Source: Enterocloster aldenensis
GTDB taxonomy: Bacteria; Bacillota; Clostridia; Lachnospirales; Lachnospiraceae
Assembly (NCBI RefSeq): GCF_003434055.1
Contig: NZ_QVEX01000026.1
Span: 1 to 51,692 of the forward strand
Direction of reading: 5' to 3'
DNA: 51,692 bases
Each line of letters opens with the position of its first letter. The stretch's first letter is position 1. The position numbers and the translations under genes are program-made. Shown piece after piece: positions 24,631 through 33,516 of the stretch. The notes below the pieces were generated by a model. It was not told where the DNA came from. It saw only the letters and a list, made by a program, of their open reading frames with translations, and searched no databases.

Positions 24631-25662
24631 ATGGGATTCACATTCATCAACCAGCTGCCTTCACCGGCAGAAATACGGGAACAGTTTCCGCTGGCCCCTG
24701 AACTGGCAGAAATCAAACGCAGACGGGACCAGGAAATCAAAGAAGTATTTACCGGGGAAAGCCAAAAGTTTGTTGTGATTATCGGCCCCTGTTCTGCTGA
24801 CAACGAAGAGGCTGTATGTGATTACACCAGCCGTCTTGTTAAGGTCCAGGAACAGACAAAGGACAGGCTCATCATCATACCAAGGGTATACACCAACAAG
24901 CCCAGGACCACGGGCGAGGGTTATATGGGCATGGTGCACCAGCCGGATCCGGAGAAAAAACCAGATATGTTCGAAGGCATACTGGCCATCCGCCACATGC
25001 ACATGAGGGTCCTGCGGGAAACAGGTTTCCCCACCGCGGACGAGATGCTTTATCCTGAAAACCTGAACTATCTTTCCGACATGATGTCCTATGTTGCCGT
25101 GGGCGCCCGTTCCGTGGAGAACCAGTTCCACCGCCTGGTGGCCAGCGGCTGCGACGTGCCCGTGGGCATGAAGAACCCCACCAGCGGTGACCTGACCGTC
25201 ATGCTTAATTCTGTGGTGGCTGCCCAGCTTCCCCATGACTTCATCTTCCGGGCCAGCGAGGTACAGTGCCCCGGCAATCCTCTGACCCACACCATCCTCA
25301 GAGGCGCGGTGAACAAACGGGGCCAGTGCATCCCCAACTACCACTACGAGGATTTAAAACTGCTCTTTGACCTGTATGCCAAGCGTGATCTGCAAAACCC
25401 GGCCTGCATCGTGGATACCAACCATGCCAACTCCAACAAGCAGTATAAGGAACAGATCAGGATTGCAAAGGAAGTCCTTCACAGCCGCCGTCATTCCGGA
25501 GATATCAAACGGCTGGTAAAGGGCCTTATGATTGAGAGCTATATCGAACCCGGCAGCCAGAAGATTGGCCAGCACTGCTACGGCCAGTCCATCACGGACC
25601 CCTGTCTGGGATGGGAAGATTCAGAACGTCTGCTGTATGAGATTGCAGATAACCTGGATTAA
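24631..25662 (+). CDS. 3-deoxy-7-phosphoheptulonate synthase (type I, AroFGH-like)
   Basis: A 343-residue DAHP synthase, the first enzyme of the shikimate pathway, condensing phosphoenolpyruvate and erythrose-4-phosphate. Key segments are FVVIIGPCSADNEEAV, with the metal-ligand Cys, and IIIPRVYTNKPRTTG. Others are GARSVENQFHRLVASGCDVP, VGMKNPTSGD and CIVDTNHANSNKQYKEQ. The N-terminal extension (about 1-45) resembles that of feedback-regulated AroFGH enzymes, which can bind an aromatic amino acid; which one is unknown. It is a single gene with its own promoter and a strong terminator; GGGAGG precedes the start. Confidence 0.95.
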   Translation: MGFTFINQLPSPAEIREQFPLAPELAEIKRRRDQEIKEVFTGESQKFVVIIGPCSADNEEAVCDYTSRLVKVQEQTKDRLIIIPRVYTNKPRTTGEGYMGMVHQPDPEKKPDMFEGILAIRHMHMRVLRETGFPTADEMLYPENLNYLSDMMSYVAVGARSVENQFHRLVASGCDVPVGMKNPTSGDLTVMLNSVVAAQLPHDFIFRASEVQCPGNPLTHTILRGAVNKRGQCIPNYHYEDLKLLFDLYAKRDLQNPACIVDTNHANSNKQYKEQIRIAKEVLHSRRHSGDIKRLVKGLMIESYIEPGSQKIGQHCYGQSITDPCLGWEDSERLLYEIADNLD

Positions 25663-25696
25663 GGTTAATAGGAAAGATAAAACCGGAAAACATAGA

Positions 25697-25742
25697 AGGG
25701 AGCCCGGATCATGTGATACACCATTACATGATCCGGGCTCCC
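25697..25742. terminator. Bidirectional terminator between the DAHP synthase and ROK genes
   Basis: A 17-bp stem (GGGAGCCCGGATCATGT with its complement) and a 12-base loop lie between two convergent genes. T-rich sequence is present only weakly on both sides (TTAT right, TTCT on minus). Confidence 0.75.
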
Positions 25743-25766
25743 TTATCCATCTTAATCCCATGGGGC

Positions 25767-26972
25767 TTACATCCCCAGGAACATTTCATTCACAACAATT
25801 GCCAAAGGCCCGATGTATCCAATGCGGTCACTGAGCCCGGATTTCAGGATATAGTCCCCGTCATACAGGGAATCATAATACGTGCAGAAATCCAGGAACC
25901 GTTTCTGGATATGGTCCATCTCAAACATGAACCCATAGATGATAACCTTATCCGGCGCCAGCAGGGTGATGGTGTTCACCACGGTCCTGGCCAGCCGTTC
26001 CACAATATCATCAATGATTTTCTGGAGTCCCGGGTCTTCTATCCCTATCCACTGTTCCATGTTCCTGACTTCAATCTTATCCACATCCCCGTCCACGAAT
26101 GCATGGAGTCCGGGCATGGAGTCCTTTGTGCAGGCCCGTCTCACACGCTCCGCAATGGCGTAGGTGGCCACATGGGTCTCCAGGCAGCCCCGCCTGCCGC
26201 AGCGGCATAAAAGCCCGCCCGGCTCCACGATATAGTGGCCGATTTCCGCTGTCTTGGAATTCTGGCTGTCATATATCTTGTTCTGTATGATGATGGCCGA
26301 GCCAACGCCCGGCCCCCATTTGATGAACAGGAGGTTTTCCTGATTTTTGCCTGTGCCGTATATCAGTTCCCCCTCTGCAAATGCCTTTACGTTATTCTCC
26401 ACCACCACGGGAAGGTCCAGGAACATTTTCATATATTCCCCAACCGGCACCGCCTCGTTCCATATGCGGTAAGCATGAAGGCTGACCCCTGTATCCCGCT
26501 TCACAGGGCCAGGAAGGGATATGCCTGCGCCAAGGACAGACTCCTTTGATATTCCCTGTTCCCACATAAGGGACTTGCCCTCATCCGCCACCTGTTTTAA
26601 GAATACCTGCGGCTCCAGTGACCCGTCTGTCCTCAGCTTCCTGCAGGCGCGCAGCCTTCCCTTCAGGTCGCTGATGGATATGCAGGTTTCAGGCGCTTCT
26701 ATGCTCACGGAAAGCACATATTTATACTGATAATTAATATCAATGGACACCTTTTTCCTGCCTGCCCGCTTCTCCTCTTCCATCTCCCCTTTTTCCACAA
26801 GGATTCCCGCAGATAGAAGCTGGGTGCAGATCATGGTAACCGTGGCCGGTGTCAGTCCCAGTTCCAGGGCTATGTCCTTCCTGGACATGGCGCCATGGTC
26901 GTTCAGAAGTTTCAATATGGCGCTTCGGTTACTCACTTTTACATTTTCAAGGTTAATACCCGTATAGCCCAT
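25767..26972 (-). CDS. ROK-family transcriptional regulator, likely of the sulfoquinovose cluster
   Basis: At 401 residues it has an N-terminal winged helix (about 10-65; NRSAILKLLNDHGAMSRKDI, LTPATVTMICTQLLSAG) followed by a ROK sugar-binding fold. The ROK zinc motif is present (CRCGRRGCLETH), but the catalytic Asp of ROK kinases is replaced: ENNVKAFAEGE (residues 192-202) stands where kinases have END. It is therefore a regulator, not a kinase. It lies downstream of the sulfoquinovose genes in the same direction, separated by 206 bases with a 13-bp tandem array. Control of that cluster is inferred from position. Confidence 0.88.
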   Translation of the reverse strand: MGYTGINLENVKVSNRSAILKLLNDHGAMSRKDIALELGLTPATVTMICTQLLSAGILVEKGEMEEEKRAGRKKVSIDINYQYKYVLSVSIEAPETCISISDLKGRLRACRKLRTDGSLEPQVFLKQVADEGKSLMWEQGISKESVLGAGISLPGPVKRDTGVSLHAYRIWNEAVPVGEYMKMFLDLPVVVENNVKAFAEGELIYGTGKNQENLLFIKWGPGVGSAIIIQNKIYDSQNSKTAEIGHYIVEPGGLLCRCGRRGCLETHVATYAIAERVRRACTKDSMPGLHAFVDGDVDKIEVRNMEQWIGIEDPGLQKIIDDIVERLARTVVNTITLLAPDKVIIYGFMFEMDHIQKRFLDFCTYYDSLYDGDYILKSGLSDRIGYIGPLAIVVNEMFLGM

Positions 26973-27019
26973 ATCTTCTCCCTCCTTATCATTTCCCGGT
27001 CCGCTGCACCAGGGACTTC

Positions 27020-27071
27020 CTGTTATGTCTTACTGTTATGTATTACTGTCATGTCTTCCTGTCATGCATAA
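27020..27071. repeat. Four 13-bp tandem repeats upstream of the ROK gene
   Basis: The units CTGTTATGTCTTA, CTGTTATGTATTA, CTGTCATGTCTTC and CTGTCATGCATAA lie head to tail, with a partial fifth (CTGTTTCAC). The array is non-coding, 48 bases upstream of the ROK start. It might serve as a regulator-binding array or be a simple slippage repeat. Confidence 0.85.
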
Positions 27072-27178
27072 CTGTTTCACGGAACCGGCCACACTTTGTA
27101 TTCTCAGATATTGTAAATCTTATCCCATATCAGTATAGGCGCAAACACTTTTAAAATCAAGGAAAATTTGGATGCATC

Positions 27179-28516
27179 CTAATATACACAGGCCTCCATC
27201 CCCATCATATGTGCCAGCATGGTAAGCTCCCGGGCCACACCCCCGTAAATCACCACAAAGTGCGGTTCCCAGCCGCCCTTCACACTTTTTACTATGATAT
27301 CTTTGGCATCATGGTCTGTCTTCACTACCACGGACGTTCCGCAGAACTGTTTTGGGCGGTCCAATGCCTCGCCGGATGCGATAAAGAACCGGAAGCTTCC
27401 GTCCGCCTTACGGCCTACCCGGAAGATGGTCACCTGGTCACAGGCCTGGCATCCGAAATCCATGACCGGTCCGATCTTGCGGTTGGGGTGTACGCCCACC
27501 CGGGCCCCGATATCTTTTCTTGCCAGGGTGCAGGCCGCCATTCCGCAGTGCCAGAAGGTAATGGTTCCTTCCTTTTCATCCATGGATACAGGGTCCCCGA
27601 AAAAAACAGGGCTGCCGGTGAGCTGTGTCCCGATATACATGGACAATGCCCCGTACACGTCGGACTCACAGCTTGCGGCTATCCCCGACGCATTGAGCAT
27701 GGCCAGCACGGAACATACAGGCGTCCCAAAGGAGGTAAAGAAGTCAGGCCAGCATCTGGAGGATAATGCGCCGATGTGGTTCTCAGCCACATAATCCTTG
27801 TATGCCTTATATAATCTGGCAAAATCCTTCACGTTCTTCTCCGGCGTGCCGTCCAGCCCCACCATCATGGCCCTGGCTTCCTCAAGGCAGGGCGCGCATT
27901 CCTCATCCGTAAAAGACTTTGCCTTGTCAATCAGCTCCCTGGCTTCAATGGAATCCAGCGTCACCCCAAAGGCGCGCATGAGCTCGGAATCCAGCGCCCT
28001 TCCGAACCCAAAGCCCTGGGGCGTATGGCCGATGGAAGCCATTTTCAGTTCCCGCATCTGGTGCTTAATCCTGGCAGCGCCAATGGCTGCCTTTACAGAT
28101 CCTGCCACCTCGTCTTCTTCCGGGGAGCCGAAGATATATTCAAATTCACTGTCCCTGAACGCACGCAAGGCATTGCCCGCTGAGAATGCCCCGGTCAGGG
28201 AATTCAGCCTCAGGCGCCCTCCGTCAATCACCGGCTCCCTCAGGGTCCACAGCAGAACGGGGCAGGTAAAGCGCTTAAGCACCTCGCTGGCAAAGGCTGC
28301 ATTGGCAAAGGTAATGTTCTGGAGGATGATAAGCCCGGGATTGATTGTATCCAGGTAGGCGCACAGGTCATCCATGGACAGCAGCATTTTATCCGGGTAA
28401 ACGCCGTCCTCTGTGAGGGAGGAAATCAGGCCCACGGATTTGTCAAATTCCACCTGGGCGCTTTCCAGATGGAAGGTAGGTACTCCAATCGGTATATATG
28501 CAACTTGATATTTCAT
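27179..28516 (-). CDS. L-fucose/L-arabinose-isomerase-like protein, probable sulfoquinovose isomerase
   Basis: A 445-residue protein of the fucose/arabinose isomerase superfamily. Its N-terminal Rossmann-like part contains PTFHLESAQVEF and the segment INPGLIILQNITFANAAFAS. The C-terminal part is the sugar isomerase fold, with acidic and His residues such as FFGDPVSMDEKEGTITFWHC that probably bind a metal. In sulfo-transaldolase clusters a protein of this superfamily converts sulfoquinovose to 6-deoxy-6-sulfofructose (SftI/SqvD). Its place between the exporter and regulator genes supports that assignment. AAAGGAGA precedes the ATG. The activity is inferred. Confidence 0.8.
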   Translation of the reverse strand: MKYQVAYIPIGVPTFHLESAQVEFDKSVGLISSLTEDGVYPDKMLLSMDDLCAYLDTINPGLIILQNITFANAAFASEVLKRFTCPVLLWTLREPVIDGGRLRLNSLTGAFSAGNALRAFRDSEFEYIFGSPEEDEVAGSVKAAIGAARIKHQMRELKMASIGHTPQGFGFGRALDSELMRAFGVTLDSIEARELIDKAKSFTDEECAPCLEEARAMMVGLDGTPEKNVKDFARLYKAYKDYVAENHIGALSSRCWPDFFTSFGTPVCSVLAMLNASGIAASCESDVYGALSMYIGTQLTGSPVFFGDPVSMDEKEGTITFWHCGMAACTLARKDIGARVGVHPNRKIGPVMDFGCQACDQVTIFRVGRKADGSFRFFIASGEALDRPKQFCGTSVVVKTDHDAKDIIVKSVKGGWEPHFVVIYGGVARELTMLAHMMGMEACVY

Positions 28517-28531
28517 GATTTTATATCTCCT

Positions 28532-29395
28532 TTACTTTATTAACAGGGAAATTCCCGACACAAACAAAAGTACATATGTAATCAGCATGAACAGGCGCTG
28601 GCTCATCTTCGCATAAAGCCGGCTTCCAACCGCCATGCCCGCTAACAGGAAAGGTATGGAAGCCACCTGTATCTTTACCAGTTCCGGGTTCCATAACCCT
28701 GAACGGATATCATCCAGCAGGATGATGGTATTGAGCACCACCCACACCGTGGAAATGGTGGCCCTGAAGCTGACCTTATCCTGGATCCGTTTAGTCAGGT
28801 ATCCGATTAAAAGGGGGCCGCCCGATACAAAAATGCCATGGACAATCCCGGCCAGGCCAAGAAGGAGGTAAAGGCCCGCCTTATCCGGCCCCGCCGCCTT
28901 GCCCTCTGCCGCCGCCTTAGCCTCTGCTGTCTTAGCACCTGCCGCCGCCTTAGCCTCTGCTGCCTTAGCACCTGCCGCCGCCTTAGCCTCTGCTGCTGCC
29001 TCAGCCCCTGCTGCCGCATCCTCTTGCGTCCCAAGCCAATCCCTCCAAAGCTTATGCAGCCCCTGAAGGGACAGACAGACAACAAACAGCCCCAGCAGCG
29101 CATAGAGCGCCCTTTCCCTTCCAGCAAAAAATCCTTTCAGGAAAATGCCTCCCACAATCCCTGCTGCCATCACGGCCACAATCTTCTTAAGCTCACCCCA
29201 GCACACATGTTTCCTGTGCCCGGCAAACACATATATCCCTGACAGCAGGCCCAGCACGTTAAGCACGGGCTTGGCCGTATCATACCCTACCAGCATCAGG
29301 CTGGGAGGCATTGCAAGGATGGTCCCTGCAAAGCCTGTGATTCCCTGTATGATGTTGGACAAAAGTATGACAAGGAAAAATACTGCGTATCCCAT
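28532..29395 (-). CDS. TauE/SafE-family sulfonate exporter with Ala/Lys/Glu repeat loop
   Basis: A 287-residue protein of the TauE/SafE family with about eight helices. Motifs such as FFLVILLSNIIQGITGFAG and IVHGIFVSGGPLLIGYLT mark the two halves. Between helices, residues about 127-172 form a loop built of three 11-residue units (AEAKAAAGAKA, AEAKAAAGAKT, AEAKAAAEGKA), which is not a usual family feature. TauE-type proteins export organosulfonates and sulfite. In sulfo-transaldolase clusters the homologue exports DHPS. The gene lies 16 bases upstream of the isomerase in the same direction. Confidence 0.85.
   Translation of the reverse strand: MGYAVFFLVILLSNIIQGITGFAGTILAMPPSLMLVGYDTAKPVLNVLGLLSGIYVFAGHRKHVCWGELKKIVAVMAAGIVGGIFLKGFFAGRERALYALLGLFVVCLSLQGLHKLWRDWLGTQEDAAAGAEAAAEAKAAAGAKAAEAKAAAGAKTAEAKAAAEGKAAGPDKAGLYLLLGLAGIVHGIFVSGGPLLIGYLTKRIQDKVSFRATISTVWVVLNTIILLDDIRSGLWNPELVKIQVASIPFLLAGMAVGSRLYAKMSQRLFMLITYVLLFVSGISLLIK
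28895..28993 (-). repeat. Three 33-bp in-frame tandem repeats inside the TauE-type gene
   Basis: Three 33-bp units encode 11 residues each (AEAKAAAGAKA and variants), low-complexity and GC-rich. They fall in the predicted cytoplasmic loop, so copy-number change would keep the frame. Confidence 0.85.
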
Positions 29396-29499
29396 AATAT
29401 ATTATCTGCTTTCTTTTCTCTATTCCATAAGGCGCCTGGCAGCGCCCGGACACCCATTTGCGCCATCTGTCCTGGCGTATCCAAACATTCATTCCCGCC

Positions 29500-31521
29500 T
29501 TAATCCGTTACGGCCCCTGTACCATATTTCCTGCGTATTTCCTCAAACAAAGGCGCGTACTCCGAATCCCTCAGGTAAAATGCCGGGGTATAACCTAAGG
29601 GTGCATCCACGTTCACATCCCCGCCCTGGTATGGGTCCCCGGTCCACAGGTGGACCCATTCGCCCTCAGGAAGATACACATCCCAGTTTTCCCTGGCTTC
29701 AAGGTAGACCGGGGCCACCAGAAGGTCGCGCCCCAGCAGGTATTCATACTGGATGGCATACGCCCTTTTATCCTCCTCATGGTGAAGGAACAGCGGCCGC
29801 TGCACCGGTATGCCCTTTTCGGCATTTTCCTTTACCAGGGTCTTCATGTACGGGGCCAGCATGGTATAGATATCCACCAGCCTTGCCAGCTGTCCCATGC
29901 AGTCCTCATCCTCATAATACTGGAAATTCGTGTCCGGGCGGTTCCCCTCATGGGTACGCATCACCGGCGTGAACACGGCCATCTCGGACCATCTTAAGAA
30001 CAGTTCCTTTGTCCTGGTATTGCCGAACAGGGAGGTGTAACCGCCGATGTCACTGTGGCTCAGGCCGCATCCGGTCATGCCCGCGCTTAGGGCCGCGCAG
30101 ATAACCGTTGCCAGCCCGTCATGGACGGTAAAGTCCACGGACTGGTCCCCTGCCCATAAAAGGGTGCAGTACTTCTGGCTGCCGGTTCCCCCGGCCCGCA
30201 TGAAGTATACAACCTCCCCCAGCCTGTTCCTCTCCTTCACCGCTTCATAGTTGCATTTTGCCCAGAGGGCCGGCCAGCGGTTGTGTTCAATCATGGGGGA
30301 TTTACCGCTGTAAAGCCTTAAGTCATCTGTCGGGAGATACTCCCCAAAATCAGCCATCCAGCCGTCAATGCCGATGTCCAGGCTGTGCTTTTTAATCACT
30401 TCATCCTTAAACCATTCATAGGCGTCCGGATTGGTCAGGTCTACCACACCGCAGTAAAATTCGCCGAAATCCACCAGGTAATCGCTGCCGTCCCCTTTGG
30501 TGGCAAAGTAGCCCTTTTCCTTCCCTTCCTTGTAAAGGCTGCCGTCATTTACCAGATAGGGGTTGATATAGCCCAGGAACCGGATGCCCCTGGCGTGAAG
30601 CTCCTCAATGCGCTTTGGCAGGTCCGGGTACATTTCCTTATGGTACTGCCAGTCCCACTGAAGACGTTTTCCAAAGGATGTGACCCGTTTGCCGCACCAG
30701 TCCTGGCACCACAGGCCGGACACCTTGATTCCTTTTTCCAGGGTCTTGTCAAGGAGTCCGAAGGAGCGTTCATTGCCTCCCTGTACGCCGATGATCAGGC
30801 CGTTGTATACCCATTCAGGAAGTTCAGGCTGGCGCCCAAGGAATGCAGTCAGCTTTTCCAGCAGTTCCAGGAAGGTGGGGGCTGCCTCAATGCGGATGGA
30901 TGCAGGCACCTCCCAAATCTGCAGCTCATGGAAATCCTTGTTCCTGAAATCAAAATCCGCATATGCCGTGGAATCCACATGGAGGTAATAGTGATGGCTG
31001 GATACAAAGGTGGGTTCAGGATAGTTGGTATTGTAATAGTCGCCTCCCGCCTTGTTTTCCACATCCGAACGCCATGTCACATAGGTGGTCTTATCCCTTC
31101 CGACCCCAGGTTCGGAGGTCCACAGAGGGAAATGCCTTCCTCTCAGATTAAAGTAAGACATCTGCTCACCGCATCCGTAGCAGCACTCCTCTTCGTCCGC
31201 ATCCACCCGGAACCAGAACCGGTTGATACGCGGATCCACCTGGTGAAAGGAGAGGACCGCGCACTCGCCCTCAACCCTGACCGTAAGGGTAAGCTGCCCT
31301 TCCATGTCCATGGAAATGCCCTCCGGCCCTTCTGTGATCCCGGTCACACCTAAGGGGCGCCGTTCCACCACATAGTCCTCAATCTTATAATTTCCCCTGT
31401 ACATATCCACGGATTCTTCCCCGTATCCAACGTAAATCATGGGCTTGCCGCCTTTGCAATCCAGTATGCTGCGGCCGTTTGCCTTTAACTCCCAGTCCAT
31501 TTCCCTGCGAATAAACTCCAT
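29500..31521 (-). CDS. GH31 sulfoquinovosidase
   Basis: A 673-residue GH31 alpha-glycosidase. The catalytic nucleophile is D391 (GWMADFGEYLP) and the acid/base D459 (LLWAGDQSVDF). The sulfonate-binding set known from E. coli YihQ is complete at matching spacing: Q273 and R286/W289 in WCQDWCGKR and FGKRLQWDW (YihQ Q288, R301, W304), and Y495 in SDIGGYTS (YihQ Y508). It should release sulfoquinovose from sulfoquinovosyl glycerol or lipids. No signal peptide is present, so it acts inside the cell. AGGAGG is seven bases before the ATG. Confidence 0.95.
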   Translation of the reverse strand: MEFIRREMDWELKANGRSILDCKGGKPMIYVGYGEESVDMYRGNYKIEDYVVERRPLGVTGITEGPEGISMDMEGQLTLTVRVEGECAVLSFHQVDPRINRFWFRVDADEEECCYGCGEQMSYFNLRGRHFPLWTSEPGVGRDKTTYVTWRSDVENKAGGDYYNTNYPEPTFVSSHHYYLHVDSTAYADFDFRNKDFHELQIWEVPASIRIEAAPTFLELLEKLTAFLGRQPELPEWVYNGLIIGVQGGNERSFGLLDKTLEKGIKVSGLWCQDWCGKRVTSFGKRLQWDWQYHKEMYPDLPKRIEELHARGIRFLGYINPYLVNDGSLYKEGKEKGYFATKGDGSDYLVDFGEFYCGVVDLTNPDAYEWFKDEVIKKHSLDIGIDGWMADFGEYLPTDDLRLYSGKSPMIEHNRWPALWAKCNYEAVKERNRLGEVVYFMRAGGTGSQKYCTLLWAGDQSVDFTVHDGLATVICAALSAGMTGCGLSHSDIGGYTSLFGNTRTKELFLRWSEMAVFTPVMRTHEGNRPDTNFQYYEDEDCMGQLARLVDIYTMLAPYMKTLVKENAEKGIPVQRPLFLHHEEDKRAYAIQYEYLLGRDLLVAPVYLEARENWDVYLPEGEWVHLWTGDPYQGGDVNVDAPLGYTPAFYLRDSEYAPLFEEIRRKYGTGAVTD

Positions 31522-31554
31522 ATGAAACCTCCTTGCCTGTTTTGGATTATTTTC

Positions 31555-33333
31555 CTATGCTTCAGCCTTCACTGCCTGACATGGTTCTGCGCTTACCCGT
31601 TTCTTTTTTTCCATCAAATAGAGGATTACGGTTTCAGCCACAAGCGCCAGGGTCACTCCGCCAATGAGCCCCATGTTCCTGTCCGGCGTGGCAAGACCGG
31701 CCGGTGAGAAGATGAAGTACTCATACACCAGGAAGGATACCAGCCACACGGCCACTGCATTTTTATGTACCCAGGGCGTCATATCATAGGCCGCGTTCTT
31801 CTGGGTGCTGTTGTCAAATACCTTGTCATTTGGTCTGATTTTCGCACATACAAAGATGATGACCAGCATGACTATAAAGGAAATTGCATAAATGTGCATG
31901 TAGTTGATTCCCAGGATCGTATTGGTAACAGGCATGTCAATGTATTTGAACCAGAACTTGTAGCCTGAGTAGAAGAACACGTGCCATGCAGAGGCAGCCA
32001 CTGCTCCCAGGGAGGATCCCTTCTTGCTGAACATGCCGATGAGTACCAGGGTAATGATAGGGATATTGTAAAATCCGGTAAAGCTGCGCCCAAAGTCGTA
32101 CAGGCCCGTGCTCAGCACCTGAAGGAACGGTGTAAAGCAGATGGCAAATGCCGCAAATCCCCATCCGATGTTCTTGGCATAGGCAACTGTCTTCTCATCC
32201 GACAATCCGGGATTGAAAATGGGCTTATAAATATCTACCATGAATACAGTGGAAGCCGCATTCAGGAAGGAGTTGTAGGTGGAAATGACAGAGCCGAACA
32301 GGGCCGCGCAGAACAGGCCAACCACCGGCCACGGAAGCGCCTTAGCCACCAGTGTGGGATATGCGAAATCCTTGCTCTCCAGCCCGGTCCCCACCAGCGC
32401 CGCGGCAATGACACCGGGAAGTACCAGCAGCATGGGCACCATCATTTTCAGGAAACCGGAAATAAGCACGCCCTTCTGCCCTTCTTTTAAGTTCTTTGCG
32501 CCCAGCGCCCTCTGGATCAGGACCTGGTTGGTGCCCCAGTAAAACAGGTTGGCCAGCACCATGCCGGTGAAGATACATGCAAAGGGCACCGGGTCATTTT
32601 TGCCTCCGATTGCGTTTAACTGGGCATAGTTGTTATCCAGGACATAACTGACGCCTGCAAAAAAACCTCCGTCCGCCTTGGCATTCCCCACTGCGATAAA
32701 ACCGAATACCACAACCAGAAGGGAACCGGCCACCAGCAGGACGCCGTTGATGGTATCGGATACAGCCACTGCCTTCAGTCCGCCCAACACTGCATACAAT
32801 GCCCCGATGATGCCAACCAGCACAATCAGGATGGTAAGCGCTGTCTGGGAGCTGATACCGAAAATATGGGACAGGTCAAATATCTGGTTAAAGCCGATGG
32901 CGCCCGCGTACAGACACACAGGAATACCGATCAACAGATATCCCACCAGGAAAAACAGGGATACCATACGGCGCACGAAAATGCCGTAGCGCTCTTCCAT
33001 AAACTCCGGAAGGGTGGTGTATCCCTTCCTCAGATACAGCGGAAGAAATACAAAGGCCATGACAATGGTTGCTATGACAGCGGTTGCCTCCCATGCCATT
33101 CCTGACATATTGGCTGCGTAGGACTGGCCGGAAAGGCCTACCAGGTTCTCGGCTGAAAGGTTGGTCAGCAGCATGGAGCCGGCTATGAAGGTTCCTCCCA
33201 GTCCGCTTCCTGCCAGGAAATATCCCTTTGCCGTTTTCTGGTCATCCCCGCCCTTTACGATTTTCGCAGATATCACACCCACGGCGGCTGTAAAAAGGAT
33301 GAATGTAACTAAGGTAAACATCAGATGTTCCAT
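31555..33333 (-). CDS. Sodium:solute symporter (SSS family), probable sulfoquinovose importer
   Basis: A 592-residue transporter with about 13 helices. It has the SSS-type N-terminus (STLVTFILFTAAVGV-like start and FLAGSGLGGTFIAGSML, LTNLSAENLVG) and the sodium-site region WEATAVIATIVMAFVF. In Firmicutes sulfo-transaldolase clusters the importer gene occupies the same place, so this protein is the likely entry route for sulfoquinovose or its glyceride. Such symporters are driven by sodium. The substrate is inferred from cluster context. The start has GGGGGAATAATTT upstream, and a TTGTACAA palindrome lies 25 bases before it. Confidence 0.88.
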   Translation of the reverse strand: MEHLMFTLVTFILFTAAVGVISAKIVKGGDDQKTAKGYFLAGSGLGGTFIAGSMLLTNLSAENLVGLSGQSYAANMSGMAWEATAVIATIVMAFVFLPLYLRKGYTTLPEFMEERYGIFVRRMVSLFFLVGYLLIGIPVCLYAGAIGFNQIFDLSHIFGISSQTALTILIVLVGIIGALYAVLGGLKAVAVSDTINGVLLVAGSLLVVVFGFIAVGNAKADGGFFAGVSYVLDNNYAQLNAIGGKNDPVPFACIFTGMVLANLFYWGTNQVLIQRALGAKNLKEGQKGVLISGFLKMMVPMLLVLPGVIAAALVGTGLESKDFAYPTLVAKALPWPVVGLFCAALFGSVISTYNSFLNAASTVFMVDIYKPIFNPGLSDEKTVAYAKNIGWGFAAFAICFTPFLQVLSTGLYDFGRSFTGFYNIPIITLVLIGMFSKKGSSLGAVAASAWHVFFYSGYKFWFKYIDMPVTNTILGINYMHIYAISFIVMLVIIFVCAKIRPNDKVFDNSTQKNAAYDMTPWVHKNAVAVWLVSFLVYEYFIFSPAGLATPDRNMGLIGGVTLALVAETVILYLMEKKKRVSAEPCQAVKAEA

Positions 33334-33357
33334 AAATTATTCCCCCATTTTTTAATT

Positions 33358-33365
33358 TTGTACAA
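33358..33365. promoter_or_regulatory. TTGTACAA palindrome upstream of the SSS gene
   Basis: The 8-bp palindrome TTGTACAA is 25 bases upstream of the symporter start. The same core is found in a longer palindrome upstream of the transaldolase gene, making it a candidate operator of a common regulator. Confidence 0.45.
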
Positions 33366-33516
33366 TTTACCTGTATACTCAGATGAGCCGTTGTGATACC
33401 ATGGATATGCATTGGAGGTACACATGCCTCAACTGTACGCCGCCCGGGTCCAGCCCCATCTGCCAGGATACAAGCTGTGCCTGGGCAGCGTTTTTTATTT
33501 TGAATTACGGTGTTAT

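Noticed and set aside
30385..31353. 322-residue plus-strand ORF opposite GH31
   Set aside because: Antisense to a gene with intact catalytic motifs; the composition is not protein-like and it has no start signal.
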